A stretch of DNA of 16,521 nucleotides from Methanomassiliicoccaceae archaeon (GTDB taxonomy: Archaea > Thermoplasmatota > Thermoplasmata > Methanomassiliicoccales > Methanomethylophilaceae): positions 1 to 16,521 of the forward strand of contig WQXR01000020.1 of the NCBI GenBank assembly GCA_009784745.1, given 5' to 3'. Of the stretch, positions 6,073 through 13,141 are shown in pieces (position 1 is the stretch's first letter; the number at the start of each line of letters is the position of its first letter). Position numbers and translations under genes: made by a program. The notes under the pieces were generated by a model that ran no database searches, was not told the origin of the DNA, and was given only the letters and a program-made list of their open reading frames with translations.

Positions 6073-6112
6073 AGATCGAACAAAAGCGCGAGATTAGCGA
6101 AGATACTCTCGC
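5972..6112 (+). promoter_or_regulatory. candidate structured 5' leader RNA of the ribosomal operon
   Basis: Several inverted repeats nest in the leader. TGTTCGA (5972-5978) pairs perfectly with TCGAACA (6076-6082) and encloses an 8-bp hairpin 6020-6027/6033-6040 (one G-U pair, 5-base loop) and weaker helices 6046-6050/6066-6070 and 5985-5988/5995-5998. A separate GCGAGA/TCTCGC hairpin (6088-6093/6107-6112) ends 14 bases before the uL3 ATG. This could be a binding site for a ribosomal protein that represses its own operon, as happens in bacteria and with uL1 in methanogens; no specific regulator can be named. Leader remainder shows nothing else. Confidence 0.4.
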
Positions 6113-6126
6113 AGGCATGTGTTAAT

Positions 6127-7125
6127 ATGTCGCAAAGAAGACGTCCCAAGAGGGGGTCAAGAGCGTACGGCCCAAGAAAGCGTGCGCAGTCGCAGACCCC
6201 AAGGCTGGATTCGTGGCCCGATATCAGCGGAGCCCCTAAGATCCAGGGTTTTGCCGGTTATAAGGCAGGAATGACGCACGCGTTCATCGTTGATCCGCGT
6301 GCGAAGAGCACAACATCCGGAATGGAATTGCAGGTACCCGTAACAGTTCTCGAAGTGCCGCCGATGAAGATCGCAGCCGTGAGAATATACGAGAGCACGA
6401 TCTACGGCCTGAAGACCGCAGGAGAGGTATGGGCCAATAATTTGGATCAACTTCTCACGAAACGTCTATCCGTTCCGAAGGACCACAGCGAAGCATCGTT
6501 CGCAAAGTACGACGGTGTTGACATCGAGGACGTGCGCGTGATAGCGTACACCCAGCCAAAACTCATCAAAGGGGTGCCGAAGAAGGTGCCCGACCTTATG
6601 GAACTGAGGATAGGCGGCGGAACGATCGATGATCGTTTAGTATTCGCGAAAGGCATACTCGGTAACGAAGTGGGAATAAATGATTTCGCAGCAGAAGGCG
6701 GATTCGTCGATGTTATCGCGGTCACCAAGGGAAAAGGTTTCCAAGGTGTCGTGAAACGTTACGGAACGAAACTGCTCAGTCACAAGAACAGCAAGCACCG
6801 CCGCGGAATAGGTAACATAGGTCCGAAGAGACCCGGTTACGTAAGACCGACGGTACCGATGGCCGGACAGATGGGCTACCACCAGAGAACGGAACTCAAC
6901 AAGAAATTGGTGAAGATAGGTCAAGAAGGTGTGGAGATAACGCCGAAGGGAGGTTTCCTGAATTATGGTGATGTTGTCAACACATACGTACTCGTTCACG
7001 GTTCCGTCCCGGGACCGACCAAGAGGCTTGTAAGACTGAGGGATCCGACAAGGAGACCGAAGAGGGTCAGCACCGAAGCGCTGAACATAACATACATTTC
7101 AACAGAATCCAAACAGGGGGCCTGA
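6127..7125 (+). CDS. rpl3: 50S ribosomal protein uL3
   Basis: First gene of the ribosomal operon, 332 residues, the usual archaeal length. The basic N terminus MSQRRRPKRGS, GFAGYKAGMTH at 41-51, VTKGKGFQGVVKRYG at 199-213 and the HRRGIGNIGPKRPGYVRPTVPMAGQMGYHQRTE segment at about 224-256, a loop that reaches towards the peptidyl-transferase centre, identify it. uL3 is an early-assembling protein of the large subunit. The start agrees with the family, yet no GGTGA-like ribosome-binding site precedes it (only a weak AGG at 6113-6115), unlike most downstream genes. The stop is 2 bases before the uL4 ATG. Confidence 0.98.
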   Translation: MSQRRRPKRGSRAYGPRKRAQSQTPRLDSWPDISGAPKIQGFAGYKAGMTHAFIVDPRAKSTTSGMELQVPVTVLEVPPMKIAAVRIYESTIYGLKTAGEVWANNLDQLLTKRLSVPKDHSEASFAKYDGVDIEDVRVIAYTQPKLIKGVPKKVPDLMELRIGGGTIDDRLVFAKGILGNEVGINDFAAEGGFVDVIAVTKGKGFQGVVKRYGTKLLSHKNSKHRRGIGNIGPKRPGYVRPTVPMAGQMGYHQRTELNKKLVKIGQEGVEITPKGGFLNYGDVVNTYVLVHGSVPGPTKRLVRLRDPTRRPKRVSTEALNITYISTESKQGA

Positions 7126-7127
7126 AG

Positions 7128-7898
7128 ATGAAACAAACGAACGTTTACTCAATAAACGGAAAAGTATCAAAGAAAATGGACGTTCCGGGTGTATTCGACA
7201 CACCTTACAGGCCCGATGTGATAAAGAGAGCGGTCGTCGCAACGGCGTCGAACAAGAGACAGCCGTACGGTCCGTCGCCCGATGCCGGAATAAAGCATTC
7301 TGTGAGCACATGGGGGAAAGGACGCGGCACTGCTCGCGTACAGAGGATAAAGGCAGGACGCAAAGCAACGGAATCCCCGAACAACGTATCGGGACGCAGA
7401 GCGCATCCGCCGTTACCGGAAAGGATATGGGAAAAGAAGGTCAACAGAAAAGAGCGCATACTTGCGCGCTTCTCCGCAGTGGCCGCGACCGGCGATGCCG
7501 ATGTCGTAAGGACAAGAGGACATCAGTTCGAAGATAACGTAACATTCCCGATAATAGTAGAAGATAAGATACAGGAGATATCCGTAACGTCAGAAGTAGT
7601 TGACGTGTTGGATAAGATAGGACTCGGTTACGATCTCGACCGTGCGAAGTTCGGGACAAAGATACGCGCCGGAAAAGGAAAGATGAGGAACAGGAGATAC
7701 CGCACACCGGTAAGTATCCTGTTGGTCGTCGCAGACGATGAACAGGCATTGTTCATGGGCGCGTCGAACCTTCCGGGAGTGGAAGTGGCGTCGGTAAAGG
7801 GACTGAACGCATCAATACTCGCACCGGGAGGAGATGCCGGCCGGTTGACAGTGTTCAGCGAATCCGCGATAGCGAAGATAGGAGAGTGGTCGCTGTGA
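7128..7898 (+). CDS. rpl4: 50S ribosomal protein uL4
   Basis: 256 residues. The extended loop of uL4 that lines the peptide exit tunnel is recognisable at about 45-105 (KRQPYGPSPDAG, the TWGKGRGTARVQR stretch at 61-73, the RRAHPPLPERIW stretch at 90-101). The GAGKGKMRNRRYR-like segment (about 183-195) and the C-terminal LNASILAPGGDAGRLTVFSESAI block match archaeal uL4. Conventional archaeal length. In bacteria uL4 also represses its own operon by binding the leader; whether an archaeal homologue does so here is unknown. The ATG is 2 bases after the uL3 stop, with GGGGGCCTGAAG between as a poor ribosome-binding site. Confidence 0.98.
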   Translation: MKQTNVYSINGKVSKKMDVPGVFDTPYRPDVIKRAVVATASNKRQPYGPSPDAGIKHSVSTWGKGRGTARVQRIKAGRKATESPNNVSGRRAHPPLPERIWEKKVNRKERILARFSAVAATGDADVVRTRGHQFEDNVTFPIIVEDKIQEISVTSEVVDVLDKIGLGYDLDRAKFGTKIRAGKGKMRNRRYRTPVSILLVVADDEQALFMGASNLPGVEVASVKGLNASILAPGGDAGRLTVFSESAIAKIGEWSL

Positions 7899-7900
7899 AG

Positions 7901-8176
7901 ATGAGCGATGTTCTGATAAAACCGTTCGTCACAGAAAAGGCGATGAACCACCTGTCCGGAACGCCGACACAGAAGTTCAAGGATGGTAATAAGATAGAAT
8001 TCATCGTTCACCGCGATGCCGACAAACCGGACATCAAAGCGGCGTTCGAAGAACGCTTTGAAGTAAAGGTCGACAAAGTGTGGACAAGAATACAGAAAGA
8101 TGGTAAGCATGCTATCATAAAACTTGCTGCGGGCTACTCCGCGGAAGAAGTGGGCATGAGAGTAGGGGTCTTCTGA
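7901..8176 (+). CDS. rpl23: 50S ribosomal protein uL23
   Basis: 91 residues from the ATG at 7901, beginning MSDVLIKPFVTEKAMN, the standard uL23 opening. HRDADKPDIKAAFEERFEVKVDKVWT (about 40-65) is the signature that docks uL23 at the tunnel exit, where nascent-chain factors such as SRP bind. Two in-frame GTG codons lie upstream (7886 and 7895); the second overlaps the uL4 stop as GTGA and has GGAG about ten bases ahead. A two-residue longer N terminus is therefore possible. Confidence 0.97.
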   Translation: MSDVLIKPFVTEKAMNHLSGTPTQKFKDGNKIEFIVHRDADKPDIKAAFEERFEVKVDKVWTRIQKDGKHAIIKLAAGYSAEEVGMRVGVF

Positions 8177-8181
8177 GGTGA
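8175..8181 (+). promoter_or_regulatory. ribosome-binding site of uL2
   Basis: GAGGTGA, a close match to the archaeal anti-Shine-Dalgarno, starts inside the uL23 stop codon and ends 4 bases before the uL2 ATG. It is the best example of the GGTGA sites used throughout this operon. Confidence 0.6.
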
Positions 8182-8185
8182 GCAT

Positions 8186-8881
8186 ATGGGTAAGAGATTG
8201 ATCACACAGAGAAGAGGCCGCGGAGGTTCGCAGTACAGATCGCCGGGTCACAGACACCTTGATGATGTACGGCTTCCCGCATTCGACGAAGGAAAAGGAA
8301 CGATCACTGATCTGGTGCACGCACCCGGAAGGACATCGCCTCTCACAGAGGTGACGTTCCGCGGAAAGAAGGATTACCTTCTCGCGGCCGAAGGCGTAAA
8401 GGTCGGACAGGAACTGACCGTCGGAAGCGGTGAGATAAGACCAGGGAACATAATGATGCTGTCAAGCATTCCGGAAGGAACGCCGGTGCACAACATAGAA
8501 GGCGTTCCCGGGGACGGAGGGAAATATGCAAAGACCGCCGGGACCTCGGCCTCAGTGGTAAGCAGAGGTGAAAAGGTCGTCATATTAATGCCGTCAGGAG
8601 CATTGAAAGAGTTCAACCCGCGCTGCCGCGCGGCGATAGGCGTTGTGGCAGGCGGCGGAAGGGACGACAAACCGTTCGCGAAGGCCGGTAAGAAACATCA
8701 CACGCTGAGATCAAGAAGTAAAGCATACTTCAAGGTCAGCGGTGTGGCGATGAACCCGGTCGACCACCCGCACGGAGGCGGAAGCCACCCGCATGTGGGT
8801 AAACCAAGCACAGTAGGAAGAAATGTACCGCCGGGAAGAAAGGTAGGACGCCTCTCTCCTAAGAAAAAGAGTAAGAAGTGA
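8186..8881 (+). CDS. rpl2: 50S ribosomal protein uL2
   Basis: 231 residues. Contains the near-universal uL2 signature MNPVDHPHGGGSHPHVG at 189-205, with the histidine at 194 that corresponds to the one implicated in peptidyl transfer and subunit association in bacteria, followed by GRNVPPGRKVG and a basic C terminus. The N terminus MGKRLITQRRGRGG is typical of archaeal uL2. Normal length, no oddities. Preceded by a strong ribosome-binding site. The stop is 6 bases before uS19. Confidence 0.98.
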   Translation: MGKRLITQRRGRGGSQYRSPGHRHLDDVRLPAFDEGKGTITDLVHAPGRTSPLTEVTFRGKKDYLLAAEGVKVGQELTVGSGEIRPGNIMMLSSIPEGTPVHNIEGVPGDGGKYAKTAGTSASVVSRGEKVVILMPSGALKEFNPRCRAAIGVVAGGGRDDKPFAKAGKKHHTLRSRSKAYFKVSGVAMNPVDHPHGGGSHPHVGKPSTVGRNVPPGRKVGRLSPKKKSKK

Positions 8882-8887
8882 TATTAA

Positions 8888-9352
8888 ATGGCCAAATCAA
8901 AGATAATAGCAGGCTCGGCAAAAGCCTCAAGGAGAAAGGCCAGGAAGAAGGCGAGCGCGATCCAGGCAAGGAGAAAGAAAGAGTTCATGTTCCGTGGCTT
9001 TACCATGGAAGAACTTCTTGCAATGCCTTTCGACGAGGTACTGGAACTCTTGCCGTCCAGGGCCAGAAGGACATACCTGAAAGGTCTGAACTACGAACAG
9101 CAGTTACTTTTCGATAAATTAAAAGAATCGGAAGGAGCGGTCAGGACACACCGCAGGGATATCCCCATAATACCGCAGTTCGTCGGAAAGACCGTATCAG
9201 TATACAACGGAAAAGAATTCAAGGACGTGGAGATAAAACCGGAAATGATCGGCCACTTTTTGGGAGAGTTCGTTCTCACAAGAAGACCGCCGGTACACTC
9301 AGGACCGGGAGTGGGCGCGACGAAATCGTCGAAGTTCATGCCGCTTAAGTAA
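8888..9352 (+). CDS. rps19: 30S ribosomal protein uS19
   Basis: 154 residues. The C-terminal two thirds carry the uS19 core: HRRDIPIIPQFVGKTVSVYNGKEF at about 112-135 and MIGHFLGEFVLTRRPPVHSGPGVGATKSSKF at 120s-150s, which contacts the head of the small subunit. The N-terminal 35 residues are a Lys/Arg/Ala-rich extension, longer than many archaeal uS19 proteins, followed by FTMEELLAMPFDEVLELLPSRARR, which is shared by archaeal and eukaryotic homologues. One of only three TAA stops in the window. Confidence 0.97.
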   Translation: MAKSKIIAGSAKASRRKARKKASAIQARRKKEFMFRGFTMEELLAMPFDEVLELLPSRARRTYLKGLNYEQQLLFDKLKESEGAVRTHRRDIPIIPQFVGKTVSVYNGKEFKDVEIKPEMIGHFLGEFVLTRRPPVHSGPGVGATKSSKFMPLK

Positions 9353-9363
9353 GGTGATGTGAA

Positions 9364-9819
9364 ATGGCAGGATATACAACAACATCGGATCCGGACACAT
9401 CGGCCAAAGCCATCGGCAAGGATATGCCGATATCCCCGAAGATGGCAAGAGAGATATGCGGAATGATCCGCGGAAAGAAAGCGGAGACGGCAATAAAGAT
9501 GCTGGAGGAGGTCATAGACCTCAAGAGACCGGTACCGCTGAAGAGATTCAACAAAAGAGTGTCGCACAAACCGGGAGTAGGTCCCGGAAGGTATCCGCAG
9601 AAAGCGGCGAGAGCGATACTGGGCGTTGTTAAGAGCGCTTCATCGAACGCAGAGTACAAAGGACTCAGTTCGGACAGCATGATAATAACGACGATCTCGG
9701 CGGCATTAGGCCAGACGATACCCGGGCACATGCCGAGGGCGCACGGCCGTGCAACGCAGTGGGATCAGCAGACAGTGAACATAGAAGTCATACTGGAAGA
9801 ATTCACGGAGGAGGAGTGA
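9364..9819 (+). CDS. rpl22: 50S ribosomal protein uL22
   Basis: 151 residues. ISPKMAREICGMIRGKKAETAIKMLEEV (about 23-50) and the C-terminal GHMPRAHGRATQWDQQTVNIEVILEE (about 119-144), whose hairpin lines the exit tunnel, identify archaeal uL22. AAGGTGATG at 9351-9359 precedes the ATG and starts within the uS19 stop. The C terminus ends in an acidic run typical of archaeal homologues. Normal length. Confidence 0.97.
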   Translation: MAGYTTTSDPDTSAKAIGKDMPISPKMAREICGMIRGKKAETAIKMLEEVIDLKRPVPLKRFNKRVSHKPGVGPGRYPQKAARAILGVVKSASSNAEYKGLSSDSMIITTISAALGQTIPGHMPRAHGRATQWDQQTVNIEVILEEFTEEE

Positions 9820-9821
9820 AC

Positions 9822-10541
9822 ATGGCATCAGAAAGAAGATTCGTCGCCGAGAACATAAGAAGGGTACTCCTCAAGGAATACCTCATGAAAGAGGTAAGCC
9901 GTGCAGGATTCGGAGGTCTGGACGTACAACGCACACCGATGGGAACGCGTGTCGCACTGACGACCGAACGCCCCGGTCTCATAATAGGGCCGCGCGGAAG
10001 GACGATAAAAACGTTGACATCGGTGATAGAGGAACGTTTCGGTTTCGAAAATCCGCAGATAGAAGTGATAGAGGTGGAGAATGCGAACCTGAACGCACAG
10101 ATAATGGCGGAAAAATTGGCATTCTCGCTGGAGAAAGGATGGCACTTCAGAAGGGCAGGACATTCAACGGTAAGAAGGATAATGGACGACGGTGCGATGG
10201 GATGTCATATAATCGTCGCCGGTAAGTTATCAGGTCAGAGACACAGAACGGAGAAGTTCAAAAGCGGATTCATAAAGTTCTGCGGTGAACCCAAGATAGA
10301 GTTCATGGCAAAAGGTTATGCCGTCGCAAAACTGAAGCAAGGTATCGTTGGCGTCACCGTAGAGATAATGACGCCGAAAGCGAAACTTCCTGCTGACATA
10401 ACAGTGAAGAACAAGACGGAGATAGCGGAACTTTATCCGGAGATATACAGCAGGATCGAGGCAGGCGCGGCCGCACCTGCGGCGGAGGCCGTTGTTGCGG
10501 AGCCTGTTGAAGATATCAAGATCGAAGAGGGGGAACAGTGA
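9822..10541 (+). CDS. rps3: 30S ribosomal protein uS3
   Basis: 239 residues from the ATG at 9822, two bases after the uL22 stop and preceded by GGAGGAGTGA. A longer in-frame start would lie inside uL22 and is rejected. The N-terminal KH domain shows LIIGPRGRTIKTL at 53-65 with the GPRG loop, and the C-terminal domain carries GCHIIVAGKLSGQRHRTEKFKSG (about 127-149), part of the mRNA entry site. The last ~25 residues form an Ala/Pro/Glu-rich acidic tail (about 213-239), a low-complexity extension that recurs in archaeal uS3. Confidence 0.98.
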   Translation: MASERRFVAENIRRVLLKEYLMKEVSRAGFGGLDVQRTPMGTRVALTTERPGLIIGPRGRTIKTLTSVIEERFGFENPQIEVIEVENANLNAQIMAEKLAFSLEKGWHFRRAGHSTVRRIMDDGAMGCHIIVAGKLSGQRHRTEKFKSGFIKFCGEPKIEFMAKGYAVAKLKQGIVGVTVEIMTPKAKLPADITVKNKTEIAELYPEIYSRIEAGAAAPAAEAVVAEPVEDIKIEEGEQ

Positions 10542-10542
10542 T

Positions 10543-10746
10543 ATGGCTTTACTGAGCGCCTCTGAGATCAGAGAGATGAGCGCAGACGAGAAGAACCAGA
10601 AGCTCAAAGAGCTCAGGAACGACCTTATGCACGAGAGAGGAACGTCATCAATGGGAGGAGCACCCGAGAATCCGGGACTCATCCGCGCACTGAGGACGAA
10701 CATCGCTCGCATACTGACGGTCCAGAAGGAGGAGGAAGAGAAATAA
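10543..10746 (+). CDS. rpl29: 50S ribosomal protein uL29
   Basis: 67 residues starting MALLSASEIREMS, the normal uL29 opening; an upstream in-frame start at 10492 would overlap uS3 by 50 bases and is rejected. The two-helix hairpin shows KLKELRNDLMHERG and the C-terminal NPGLIRALRTNIARILTVQKEEE. uL29 sits beside uL23 at the tunnel exit. The TAA stop shares its last base with the aIF1 start (TAATG). Confidence 0.95.
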   Translation: MALLSASEIREMSADEKNQKLKELRNDLMHERGTSSMGGAPENPGLIRALRTNIARILTVQKEEEEK

Positions 10747-11045
10747 TGGCGGATATTTGCCCCGTATGCGGACTACCCGGCGAACTGTGCATGTGCGAGG
10801 AGATCGCGCGTGAGCAACAGGCCGTAAGGATATCGACTGACAGTCGCAGATACGGAAAGACTGTAACGGTAATCGACGGAATAGACGGGAACGACATCGA
10901 CATCGACGATCTCGCCAAGCAACTGAAATCAAGATGCGCCGCCGGCGGAACGGCAAAGGACGGACGCATCGAACTTCAGGGAGACCATAAGAAAAAGGTG
11001 AAGGCCGTTCTGGATGATATGGGATTCCAGACAGAGGTCAGATGA
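10746..11045 (+). CDS. Translation initiation factor aIF1 (SUI1 family)
   Basis: 99 residues. aIF1 binds the P-site side of the 30S subunit and enforces start-codon and initiator-tRNA selection. An N-terminal zinc-binding motif, C5-x2-C8-x6-C15-x-C17, precedes the SUI1 domain. Within it, KTVTVIDGIDGNDIDIDDLAKQLKSRCAAGGTAKDGRIELQGDHKKKV (about 38-85) is diagnostic, including the exposed basic loop. Its place in the operon between uL29 and Pop4 is the standard arrangement in many Euryarchaeota. The start shares a base with the uL29 stop and the stop overlaps the Pop4 ATG as ATGA, so translation should be coupled. Confidence 0.96.
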   Translation: MADICPVCGLPGELCMCEEIAREQQAVRISTDSRRYGKTVTVIDGIDGNDIDIDDLAKQLKSRCAAGGTAKDGRIELQGDHKKKVKAVLDDMGFQTEVR

Positions 11046-11305
11046 AAATGAAAAGGAGCGATCTCATGAGAATGGAATTCATAGGTTTGGATGTGAACGT
11101 AATTTCAAAGGAATGCTACGCAGGAATAAGCGGCGTTCTTCTGGATGAGACAAAGAACACGTTCATCATCGGATCCGCCGGAACGGAGAAGATGGTGCCG
11201 AAGAAGGACAATGAGTTCGCTTTCACATACGAAGGAAGCAGATTCGTCATAAAAGGGTCAGAAATACTGCACCGACCAGAGGACAGGATAAAAAAGGTTA
11301 GGTGA
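11042..11305 (+). CDS. rnp1: Ribonuclease P protein component 1 (Pop4/Rpp29/Rnp1)
   Basis: 87 residues. Rnp1 is the archaeal homologue of eukaryotic Rpp29/Pop4, which with the RNase P RNA and Rpp21 matures tRNA 5' ends. The short Sm-like barrel is visible as FIGLDVNVISKECYAGISGVLLDETKNTFII (about 13-44), followed by MVPKKDNEFAFTYEG and a final helix-forming segment with a basic end. Length is typical of archaeal members. Start at 11042 overlaps the aIF1 stop as ATGA; a second ATG at 11048 would shorten it by two residues. The stop TGA lies in the next gene's ribosome-binding site. Confidence 0.93.
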   Translation: MKMKRSDLMRMEFIGLDVNVISKECYAGISGVLLDETKNTFIIGSAGTEKMVPKKDNEFAFTYEGSRFVIKGSEILHRPEDRIKKVR

Positions 11306-11310
11306 TCACA

Positions 11311-11640
11311 ATGACAGCAAAAATTAAAGACATCGGAATAGACGTCAGCCCTCCAGCGGCAGAATGCAGCGACGCGAACTGTCCGTTCCACGGAAGCCTG
11401 CCCGTAAGGGGACAGGTAATAGAGGGAATGGTAGTTTCAGTGAAAATGGACAGGACCGCGGTGGTTGAACGCAAATATCTGAGATATCAGAAGAAATACG
11501 AAAGATATGAGAAAAGAACGAGTAAATACTCCGTGCACGCGCCCGCGTGCTTCGGGCTGAAGGCAGGCGACCATGTGAAGATCATGGAATGCCGTCCGAT
11601 CAGTAAGACAGTATCCTTCGTTATAGTTGAGAAAAGGTGA
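11311..11640 (+). CDS. rps17: 30S ribosomal protein uS17
   Basis: 109 residues from the ATG at 11311, which GGTGATC at 11301-11307 precedes at proper spacing; the in-frame GTG at 11302 is part of that site and is rejected. Archaeal uS17 features are CSDANCPFHGSLPVRGQVIEG at about 19-39, RTAVVERKYLRYQKKYERYEKR and HAPACFGLKAGDHVKIMECRPISKTVSFVIVE (about 76-107), the OB fold that binds helix 11 of 16S rRNA. Confidence 0.96.
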   Translation: MTAKIKDIGIDVSPPAAECSDANCPFHGSLPVRGQVIEGMVVSVKMDRTAVVERKYLRYQKKYERYEKRTSKYSVHAPACFGLKAGDHVKIMECRPISKTVSFVIVEKR

Positions 11641-11645
11641 ACGTG

Positions 11646-12044
11646 ATGAAAGGTATTGCCGGAAATCAGACAAAGGGAGTACAGAACGGGACCCGTCTTG
11701 ACGTCGTGGACAACACAGGCGCCAAGATAATAGAGATAATAACGGTGCCGGGCTACAAAGGCGTTGCCAGAAGAGTACCGTCGGCATCGGTCGGGGATCT
11801 CGTCATGGCATCCGTGAAGAAAGGTTCACCGCAGATGAGGAGACAGATCGTCTACGCCGTCATAGTAAGACAAAGGCGCCCGATGAGGCGCCCGGACGGG
11901 ACGATGATATTCTTTGAGGATAACGCAGCCGTGATAACAACGGAAACGGGAGAAACGAAAGGGACCGATATAAAAGGTCCGGTGGCCAGAGAGGCGGCCG
12001 AACGCTGGCCTCGTGTGGCGGCGACGGCGAACATGATAGTGTGA
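11646..12044 (+). CDS. rpl14: 50S ribosomal protein uL14
   Basis: 132 residues from the ATG at 11646. The uL14 signature is clear: RLDVVDNTGAKIIEIITVPGYKG at 17-39, VGDLVMASVKKGSP at about 49-62, QIVYAVIVRQRRPMRRPDGTMIFFEDNAAVI at 67-97. uL14 forms an intersubunit bridge with 16S rRNA. Alternative in-frame GTG starts at 11637 and 11643 lie upstream; AGGTGA overlapping the uS17 stop best serves the ATG. Normal length, no oddities. Confidence 0.96.
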   Translation: MKGIAGNQTKGVQNGTRLDVVDNTGAKIIEIITVPGYKGVARRVPSASVGDLVMASVKKGSPQMRRQIVYAVIVRQRRPMRRPDGTMIFFEDNAAVITTETGETKGTDIKGPVAREAAERWPRVAATANMIV

Positions 12045-12053
12045 GGTGCTCAG

Positions 12054-12437
12054 ATGGTAACAAGAAGCAGTAAAGCGAGAGTGCAGAGAAAGGCACAGAA
12101 CAATGCGCCGGCACACATAAAGAGCAGAACAACGGCAGCTCATCTGAGCGCAGATCTCCGTGAGAAGCACGGTACGCGTTCCGTGAGGGTATGCCGCGGC
12201 GACACGGTCGTCGTCATAAGAGGGAATGCGGACATAAAAGGCAACGAAGGCAGAGTTATGGAAGTGCTTGCAAAGGACGGCTGTGTGATCGTCGACGGCA
12301 TAACCGTCAACCAAGCCGACGGAACGGCAGTTGCGCGCCCCGTTCATGCGTCGAACATCGTAATAACGAAATTAGACCTTTCGGACGAGTGGAGAGCGGA
12401 GTCCATAGCAAAGAAGAACAAGGAGGCTAAGCAATGA
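12054..12437 (+). CDS. rpl24: 50S ribosomal protein uL24
   Basis: 127 residues. The N terminus is rich in Lys/Arg and is followed by HLSADLREKHGTRSVRVCRGDTVVVIRGNADIKGNEGRVMEV, where the KOW motif lies at about 47-73. uL24 is an early assembly protein near the tunnel exit. GGTGC upstream of the ATG partly overlaps the uL14 stop. The stop overlaps the eS4 ATG as ATGA. Confidence 0.96.
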   Translation: MVTRSSKARVQRKAQNNAPAHIKSRTTAAHLSADLREKHGTRSVRVCRGDTVVVIRGNADIKGNEGRVMEVLAKDGCVIVDGITVNQADGTAVARPVHASNIVITKLDLSDEWRAESIAKKNKEAKQ

Positions 12438-13141
12438 GCACCCAGATGAAGAGACTGGCCGCACCGAGGTCGTGGCCGCTGAAAAGGAAATTGAACGTAT
12501 GGGTGACCAAACAGTCCCCCGGACCGCACGCAGTCGAACGAAGTCTGCCGGCGGCCGTGGTATTAAGGGATATGCTGAAGGTCTGCGACACGGCCAAGGA
12601 AGCAAAGAGGATAATCGGAAATCGTGAGATACTCATTGACGGCAAGCCGTTGAGAAGCCATAAGATGCCGGTAGGCATAATGGATGTTCTTTCGATACCT
12701 AAGATGAAGAAGAACTACAGAATGTTGCTCACTGACAAAGGTAAGTTAACACTCGTGGAAATATCAGAAGCGGAAGCAAAATGGAAACTCTGCAGACTGG
12801 AGAACAAGACAACGGTCAGCGGAGGAAAGATACAGATGAATCTGCATGACGGAAGGAACATAATCGCCGGTAACAAACAATACAGAACGGGCGACGTCCT
12901 TAAACTGGACCTGCAGGCGAAGAAGGTATCGGAAGCATTCCCGCTTGCGCCCGGTTCGTTGGCGATGATAACCGACGGACCGCATGCCGGCAGGACCGCA
13001 GTGATATCGGAATACATTGTGACGAGAGGTCCGTCAGAGAATATCGTGAAATTCGAGGACGGTACTGAAACGGTGAAGAAACATGTGTTCGTCATAGGCG
13101 TGAAGAAAGCATCGATCAAAATGCCGGAGGTGAGCGAATGA
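12434..13141 (+). CDS. rps4e: 30S ribosomal protein eS4
   Basis: 235 residues, an archaeal/eukaryotic-specific small-subunit protein. The N terminus has the typical KRLAAPRSWPLKRK stretch at 6-19, then an S4-like RNA-binding domain (about 42-90) with ILIDGKPLRSHKMPVGIMDV, a central domain, and a KOW segment near 176-196 in SLAMITDGPHAGRTAVISEY. Full length for an archaeal eS4. Both ends overlap neighbours as ATGA (uL24 before, uL5 after), pointing to coupled translation. Confidence 0.97.
   Translation: MSTQMKRLAAPRSWPLKRKLNVWVTKQSPGPHAVERSLPAAVVLRDMLKVCDTAKEAKRIIGNREILIDGKPLRSHKMPVGIMDVLSIPKMKKNYRMLLTDKGKLTLVEISEAEAKWKLCRLENKTTVSGGKIQMNLHDGRNIIAGNKQYRTGDVLKLDLQAKKVSEAFPLAPGSLAMITDGPHAGRTAVISEYIVTRGPSENIVKFEDGTETVKKHVFVIGVKKASIKMPEVSE

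Noticed and set aside
5955..6149. 64-residue minus-strand frame in the leader before uL3
   Set aside because: No TATA box or ribosome-binding site in that orientation, overlaps the start of uL3, and inverted repeats in the region explain the sequence better.
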